Positions 45,083 through 49,250 of a DNA stretch of 49,250 nucleotides are shown piece after piece. A program made the translations under genes and the position numbers. The notes under the pieces are model-generated. The model was not told where the DNA came from. It did no database searches and saw nothing but the letters and a program-made list of their open reading frames with translations. Location: positions 1 to 49,250 of the forward strand of contig SUTQ01000018.1 in NCBI GenBank assembly GCA_015062805.1, given 5' to 3'. The DNA is from Methanosphaera stadtmanae. Its GTDB lineage: Archaea > Methanobacteriota > Methanobacteria > Methanobacteriales > Methanobacteriaceae. How positions within the stretch are numbered: position 1 is the first letter of the stretch; each line of letters opens with the position of its first letter.

Positions 45083-46765
45083 ATGTCAAATGAAATAATA
45101 ACTCATAAATTCAAGGAATTATTGTTGCCATCAATACTTATAGCAATGGCTTTAAACATATCCGCTATTGTTGATTCAAGTTTTGTGGCAACGTTTATCG
45201 GACACAATGGACAAGCAGCTTTGCAGGTATTAGAACCTTTAGTAATGTTAATCACAATATTTGAATGGTTGTTTGGATTGGGAGGTCAAATATTAGCATT
45301 AAATATGAAAGCTGAATTTGATGAAGATGGAAGCAATCATTACTTTACAACTGCAATGCTTACAACGGTAATTGCATCATTTTTAATTCTTTTAGTATGC
45401 TTTTTATTTGAAGATACCGTAATTGGATTATTGCATCCAACTGTTGATATAATACCTTATGTGAAATCATATGGGAGATATTTATTCATGGCTTTTCCAA
45501 TAGTGACCATATTGGGAGTTCTAGGTCAATTTATTCGGGTAGATGGACAACCAAATTTTGCTTCAGGCGTTATTATTGTTGCAAACATCATTAATTTAAT
45601 TTTAGATTATCTGTTCCTAGGCGTTTTTCATATGGGTATTGAAGGAGCATCACTTGCTTTGCTTATAGGTTATTTGGTTGGATTTATTTGTACTTTAAAA
45701 TATCATTTCGATTCAAAAAGAACATTTAGATTTGTTTTATCCAAATTGAAAATTAAAACAATGATAACCTCCACTATTGAAATAATTAAAATAGGCCTTC
45801 CTGGTGCAAGCATGGGTTTATTTAATGTAATATTAGTTTATATAATGAATCTAATTCTTGGTGGAGTTTTAGGAGAGTTGGGTTTAGATATATTCAATGT
45901 ATGTTTAAATGCATTACTGATAATAAGTATTTTTATCATGGGATTCGCCGAGACATTGTCTTCCATTGTCCCTATTTTCTATGGGCAGAATGATTTTTAT
46001 AACCTTAATCATATTGTGCGAAAATCAGTTATTGCAACAACAATATGTTCCATAATATTCACAACATTCCTATTGATATATCCTGATGGGCTATTGATGT
46101 TTTTTAACCTTAGCCAAATGCCTAATGATAGCTTAGTGGAAAATGCACTTAGAATATACTCATTAGCATTTATCCCAATGGCCTTTTCAACCATGTTGCT
46201 GTTTTATTATGAGGGTATTGAAAGGACTGTTGAATCTGGAATCATTACAATCATTTCGGAATTGCTTGGACCGTTAATGTTCACATTCCTATTATATCCA
46301 TTTATCGGCATTACCAGTATTTGGGTATCATTCCCATTAGGTTTTGTTTTATCAATAGTGGCTGTTGCCGTTTATGTAAGGATAGTTGAAAGAAAAGAGA
46401 GCGAATATTACGGACTTTTTTTCATTAGAAAAGGATTGATCGAAAAAACTAGAAATTACACGTTGGAAAGCAAAAATGATGACATGAAAACCGAAATGTT
46501 CAATCATTTAAATAGCTTGAATGCGCCTACTTCATCTTTGGAAACATTAGATAAGATAATAAACACAATGTTTGATTCAAACGATGAAAAACTGCATATG
46601 GAGATATTATTGATTGATTATGGTGATAAAATAACTGTTAACATGAAAGATGAAGGAAAAAAAGAAGTAATAAGAGATATTGAAAAATTATTTTCCCAAG
46701 ATAACCTCAAAATTAGTGAAGTATTGGGATTTAACAATATTGAGTATACAATCAATAAATGTTAA
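45083..46765 (+). CDS. MATE efflux transporter with degenerate RsbW-like tail
   Basis: 560 residues from the ATG at 45083, which has AAGGGG at good spacing; the upstream in-frame TTG at 45065 overlaps NRPS 2 and is less likely. Residues ~1-430 are a MATE/NorM-type transporter with about 12 membrane helices (IRVDGQPNFASGVIIVANII in the middle is typical). The last ~115 residues align with the ATPase domain of MATE1 but have lost its motifs. Where MATE1 has IEEMLVNIINTN this reads LETLDKIINTMF, and DNG is DEG in VNMKDEGKKEV. It probably cannot bind ATP and may be a docking or sensing module. Co-translated with NRPS 2, it should export that product. Confidence 0.88.
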   Translation: MSNEIITHKFKELLLPSILIAMALNISAIVDSSFVATFIGHNGQAALQVLEPLVMLITIFEWLFGLGGQILALNMKAEFDEDGSNHYFTTAMLTTVIASFLILLVCFLFEDTVIGLLHPTVDIIPYVKSYGRYLFMAFPIVTILGVLGQFIRVDGQPNFASGVIIVANIINLILDYLFLGVFHMGIEGASLALLIGYLVGFICTLKYHFDSKRTFRFVLSKLKIKTMITSTIEIIKIGLPGASMGLFNVILVYIMNLILGGVLGELGLDIFNVCLNALLIISIFIMGFAETLSSIVPIFYGQNDFYNLNHIVRKSVIATTICSIIFTTFLLIYPDGLLMFFNLSQMPNDSLVENALRIYSLAFIPMAFSTMLLFYYEGIERTVESGIITIISELLGPLMFTFLLYPFIGITSIWVSFPLGFVLSIVAVAVYVRIVERKESEYYGLFFIRKGLIEKTRNYTLESKNDDMKTEMFNHLNSLNAPTSSLETLDKIINTMFDSNDEKLHMEILLIDYGDKITVNMKDEGKKEVIRDIEKLFSQDNLKISEVLGFNNIEYTINKC

Positions 46766-46781
46766 AGATTGATTCTTTAAC
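46761..46781. terminator. Bidirectional hairpin between MATE2 and the STAS gene
   Basis: GTTAAAGA and TCTTTAAC form a perfect 8-bp stem with a 5-bp loop, overlapping the MATE2 stop and ending just before the convergent STAS gene. It is placed to end transcription from both sides. Confidence 0.55.
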
Positions 46782-46785
46782 ATTT

Positions 46786-47082
46786 CTATTCAATATTTAG
46801 AATTTTATCAAAGCCAGACATTACGAGGATTTCTTTTATTGGCTCATTAACTTTAATGAGGGATGGAATATCTTGAGGTTTTAATTTTTTTTCAGTAGCA
46901 ACCAAAACTCTTAAGCCGGCACTTGAAATGTATTCCAAATCAGTGAAGTCAATTATTAATGAATCGAATTTACCCATTTCATCCATTATTTCATTTTCAA
47001 AGTCAGGTGCAGTAGTTGTATCAATTTTATCTTTGACGGTTATTGTTAATTCTTTTTCATCATATTTTTTTATCAATTCCAT
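46786..47082 (-). CDS. STAS-domain anti-sigma-factor-antagonist-like protein
   Basis: A 98-residue single STAS domain of the RsbV/SpoIIAA type. The conserved segment LIIDFTDLEYISSAGLRVLV contains the serine pair (Ser53-Ser54) that is phosphorylated by RsbW-type kinases in bacteria. N-terminal strands include GKIDTTT-like KDKIDTTTAPDFE. Archaea lack sigma factors, so a partner other than a sigma factor is needed; the RsbW-like domain on MATE1, or its degenerate version on the adjacent MATE2, is the obvious candidate. It is convergent with MATE2 and has its own upstream region (47083-47330) with an AT-rich TATA-like stretch near 47197-47222. Start supported by GGGAT upstream. Confidence 0.9.
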   Translation of the reverse strand: MELIKKYDEKELTITVKDKIDTTTAPDFENEIMDEMGKFDSLIIDFTDLEYISSAGLRVLVATEKKLKPQDIPSLIKVNEPIKEILVMSGFDKILNIE

Positions 47083-47330
47083 ATAAATCCCATAATTTTT
47101 TTCTTAATACGAGGGCGTGCAAGAATTATGTGAAATAATGTCTTGTAGACTCCTCAGACTTTAAAGTAACTGTCAGATATTAACAGTTCTTTCATAGTAT
47201 TATATATTTATTATATAGTATTTATTTTGTTTTTTTTTATTTACCGTTGTTCTATATTGTGTATTCTTATTTTGTCTAAATTGATCGGAGTATCCTTTCA
47301 CATTTAAGCTAAAGTCTTAGATTATAGTAG

Positions 47331-47359
47331 GAAGTTCACAACTAATCTGTGTGAACTTC
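47331..47359 (-). terminator. Hairpin spanning the right CPBP stop codon
   Basis: GAAGTTCACA (47331-47340) pairs perfectly with TGTGAACTTC (47350-47359). The CPBP stop codon lies in the 9-base loop and the last codons in one arm. A covarying version exists at the CPBP fragment (32043-32071). It probably acts as a transcript end or stabilising structure; there is no T-run directly after it. Confidence 0.5.
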
Positions 47360-48202
47360 ATTATTACCGTTGTTGCTGTATTCAAGTAGTCTTCCGACAT
47401 GACGAGTTTCAAAGAACATGTCCCTTTTAGCCATGACTATAATAACTGTAAGCACTGTTATTACTATCGTCTCCAGGCACTTAGTCTCCGGAGTCAATGC
47501 TATTTTCTCCTGCATGAAATTGACAAAGAAATGGAATATCATGCAAGCCAATATCGAACGGTCACTTTCAAGATAGACCCATGTTATGACAAATCCCATA
47601 GGGATTCCACTAACGAAAAAGTTAATCACATATAGAGGATTCACCATAAGTCCTGCCTGATATGTTCCTTGAATGAAGATTAAAGGAAAATGCCAGAAAG
47701 ACCATAGCACTCCAAAAATCATGGATTCCCAAAACCAGTTCATATAGTTACCGATAGAGTCCTCACAGTATCCTTTCCATCCCACCTCTTCAATTATCGA
47801 AGCAATGGTAATGGTAATGAATGCTCCGGCTATTCCAACACCGGTAAAAGAAAAGCTTTCAGTAAACGCAAACTGGCTAAGTGACTGTCCAAATAGCAGC
47901 GACAACATAATAGAAGCAACTATTACAATCGCAAATACGATTACGGCCCAGAGTACATTCAGCCATTTCACTTTGTAAAAGCCGATAATCTTATTTTTGA
48001 AGTCTTGCTTAAGTGCATCTGACCCTGACAGCATGATGAAAACTGTAGACACGATAGCCGGTGCCATAAGGCCTAGCAGCATTAGTAATGGACTGATGCT
48101 TTCCGGTAAAAAGATTGCCGGAATCCAAAATATCCAGGTAAAAACATAGGCCAGAGCAAAAAAGAGAACCGGCTTATATTTGTAGTTTCCCGTATTGTTC
48201 AT
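47342..48202 (-). CDS. CPBP family intramembrane metalloprotease (right copy)
   Basis: 286 residues, nearly identical to the left copy at 1003-1842 through the membrane core, including EEVGWKGY, FWHFPL and HFFVN. The two proteins diverge only in scattered positions (mostly conservative changes in the first 110 residues) and at the C-terminus, where this copy ends EYSNNGNNEVHTD. Retention of all active-site motifs in both copies implies both are under selection. It is coupled to the TetR gene by the same ATGA overlap. Its position next to the STAS gene and NRPS cassette 2 fits a role in immunity, peptide processing or envelope stress, all unproven. Confidence 0.9.
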   Translation of the reverse strand: MNNTGNYKYKPVLFFALAYVFTWIFWIPAIFLPESISPLLMLLGLMAPAIVSTVFIMLSGSDALKQDFKNKIIGFYKVKWLNVLWAVIVFAIVIVASIMLSLLFGQSLSQFAFTESFSFTGVGIAGAFITITIASIIEEVGWKGYCEDSIGNYMNWFWESMIFGVLWSFWHFPLIFIQGTYQAGLMVNPLYVINFFVSGIPMGFVITWVYLESDRSILACMIFHFFVNFMQEKIALTPETKCLETIVITVLTVIIVMAKRDMFFETRHVGRLLEYSNNGNNEVHTD

Positions 48203-48813
48203 TCGATTGCCTCCATATCGCTCTTATCAATCAGATTGTAAATGAAACTCATCGTTCCGTTCTCTGCCCCAAGAAGTTTTTCTGTCATGTCTATAAAGAC
48301 GGAAATATCTTTTTCAGTGAATGTACCTTCATTAAACGTACTGTCACTGATGATAAGGAGCATCTTAACGCGCTCAGGTATATTTTCACATTTGAATATG
48401 CCTTCATTTACTCCCTCCTCTATAACTTCGGATAAAAGTGGAGTGAGAACATTAATCAATTTTTTTCTGACTTTGTAGTGCATTAACACATTTTCCGGCT
48501 GGAAAAGAGCATTCTGTATGGGTTGTTCTGCTTCGGTAGGTTTTATCGATGCAAGTATCCCTACTATTTTTTGAGGTACTGAAATATCCTTTCCGATAAT
48601 CTGCTCTGCCGTTTCGGTCTCACTATCAATCATCATGTCTATGACTTCTTCAAGCATCTGCTCTTTACTTTGGAAATAGTAGTAGTATGTGCCTTTGGCT
48701 ATTTGTGCCTTTTCTATGATTTCATCAACGCTTGTTTTCTCGTATCCACGTGTGATAAACATATCATAAGCTATACTTAACAACTCTTTTTTTCTTTTTT
48801 CACCTTTTTTCAT
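48199..48813 (-). CDS. TetR/AcrR family transcriptional regulator (right copy)
   Basis: 204 residues, roughly 85% identical to the left TetR. The recognition region (KTSVDEIIEKAQIAKGTYYY) is the same apart from one flanking residue, so both regulators should bind the same operator, and each operon has one. Differences cluster in the middle of the protein (for example SETETAEQIIGKD against NETKMAEQIIRTD), the likely ligand-binding part, so the inducer range may have shifted. GGAGG precedes the start. The two repressors could cross-regulate the two TetR-CPBP operons. Confidence 0.93.
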   Translation of the reverse strand: MKKGEKRKKELLSIAYDMFITRGYEKTSVDEIIEKAQIAKGTYYYYFQSKEQMLEEVIDMMIDSETETAEQIIGKDISVPQKIVGILASIKPTEAEQPIQNALFQPENVLMHYKVRKKLINVLTPLLSEVIEEGVNEGIFKCENIPERVKMLLIISDSTFNEGTFTEKDISVFIDMTEKLLGAENGTMSFIYNLIDKSDMEAIE

Positions 48814-48885
48814 AATTGCCTCCGAAATAAACCATTAATATGTTTTTATATTCTAATTAACCTCATATTCTTCCCAATCATTTTT

Positions 48886-48898
48886 CGACTATTAGTCG
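48886..48898. promoter_or_regulatory. Putative TetR operator, right copy
   Basis: CGACTA-T-TAGTCG, the same arms as the site at 306-318, between the TATA box and the start codon of the right TetR gene. Conservation of the arms in diverged upstream DNA supports a real binding site. Confidence 0.7.
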
Positions 48899-48930
48899 GT
48901 TTTTCTTGTTTTTATAATATAAATATAATA

Positions 48931-48946
48931 GTATATAAATATTTTC
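48931..48946 (-). promoter_or_regulatory. BRE/TATA promoter of the right TetR-CPBP operon
   Basis: On the minus strand GAAAATA is followed by TTTATATAC, identical in core to the left promoter at 258-272, with the operator about 33 bp downstream. Confidence 0.65.
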
Positions 48947-49202
48947 AATATGATTTAAAATAAGTGATATTTAATAGGGCTACAAAAATAATGTTATTAT
49001 AAAAGGAGTAATGTGATTAAATAAAATAAAGAAATTATAAGATAGTAACTATTGGAAAAATTTTATACAGTTTCTATTTGGAAATAAAATGATGATTTAA
49101 TATTTTACATTTTGTTCTTTAATATACTCAGAATAATGAAACAAAAAATAATAATTAAAATGCAATGAATTAATGAATCTTTATATCATTTTATGTAAAA
49201 AA

Positions 49203-49250
49203 TAGAAAAATATACAAAGTTTATGGCATTTATTATCATAATATACACCA
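49203..49250 (+). repeat. MRKGE/KFMAFI repeat family, copy C, cut by the window edge
   Basis: The last bases contain AAAGTTTATGGCATTTATTA followed by TCATAATA, closely matching the minus-strand sequence at 14179-14274 and, less well, 29390-29447. One frame reads KFMAFIIII as in copy A. The element continues past the window. The rest of 48947-49202 is the outer part of the duplication arm and AT-rich DNA without a visible gene. Confidence 0.5.

Larger units (their letters stand above)
47375..49085 (-). repeat. Right arm of the long inverted duplication (TetR-CPBP unit)
   Basis: Inverted counterpart of 124-1830, including promoter, operator and the two genes. Together the arms flank about 45 kb. 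The DNA beyond about 49085 shows no match to the first bases of the window. Confidence 0.85.

Noticed and set aside
1-49250. Prophage, integrative element or tRNA-linked island
   Set aside because: No integrase, transposase, phage structural gene, tRNA or rRNA was recognised, so the island nature rests only on repeats and gene content.

Overview
The window looks like chromosomal DNA from a Methanobacteriales archaeon, most likely a gut or rumen Methanobrevibacter-type methanogen. It is very AT-rich. Genes have TATA/BRE-like promoters together with clear Shine-Dalgarno sites such as GGAGG and AGGTGAT. One secreted protein has the lysine/phenylalanine-rich leader ending in VSAAD that is common in Methanobrevibacter, and a SpoIIM-like membrane protein is present. 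The strongest pointer is the pairing of giant non-ribosomal peptide synthetases (NRPS) with MATE exporters and an anti-sigma-antagonist protein. From memory, that arrangement is known in M. ruminantium. The genus call is an inference from content, since no rRNA or other marker gene is in the window.

Layout. (1) 124-1830: TetR regulator plus CPBP (CAAX-like) membrane protease, with a TATA box and a CGACTA-A-TAGTCG operator; then a small transglutaminase-like protein. (2) 2.6-13.9 kb: a defence island with two GmrSD/DUF262-DUF1524 proteins, a zinc-ribbon protein, and a type I restriction-modification system (hsdR divergent from hsdM and two half-length hsdS genes). (3) 13.9-17.6 kb: a sparse stretch with a SpoIIM-like protein, a secreted protein, a small helical protein, a decayed flavoprotein fragment and dispersed short repeats. 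(4) 17.8-29.1 kb: NRPS cassette 1, a 3169-residue trimodular synthetase with terminal reductase followed by a MATE transporter fused to an RsbW-like ATPase domain. (5) 29.1-32.3 kb: decayed HTH regulator, an AAA ATPase with three 45-bp repeats in its upstream region, a TfoX C-domain protein, a structured inverted repeat and a CPBP gene fragment. (6) 32.5-47.1 kb: NRPS cassette 2, a 4194-residue tetramodular synthetase with terminal reductase, a second MATE protein whose ATPase-like tail has lost its motifs, and a convergent STAS (RsbV/SpoIIAA-like) protein. (7) 47.3-49.1 kb: a second CPBP-TetR pair, an inverted copy of region 1 including promoter and operator.

How it may work. Each NRPS should load amino acids or other carboxylic acids onto its own carrier domains, condense them, and release the chain reductively as an aldehyde or alcohol, because both end in a thioester-reductase domain and neither has a thioesterase. 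The MATE gene translated directly behind each synthetase is the obvious exporter. The RsbW-like domain on MATE1 and the STAS protein beside MATE2 suggest that export, or sensing of it, is coupled to a partner-switching phosphorelay. That is striking in an archaeon, which has no sigma factors. The two TetR-CPBP pairs bracket the whole locus, and a third CPBP fragment sits at the left edge of cassette 2, so the region appears to have been built by duplication and rearrangement. No integrase, transposase, CRISPR array, tRNA or rRNA was recognised. No phosphopantetheinyl transferase is present, so carrier-domain activation must come from elsewhere in the genome.
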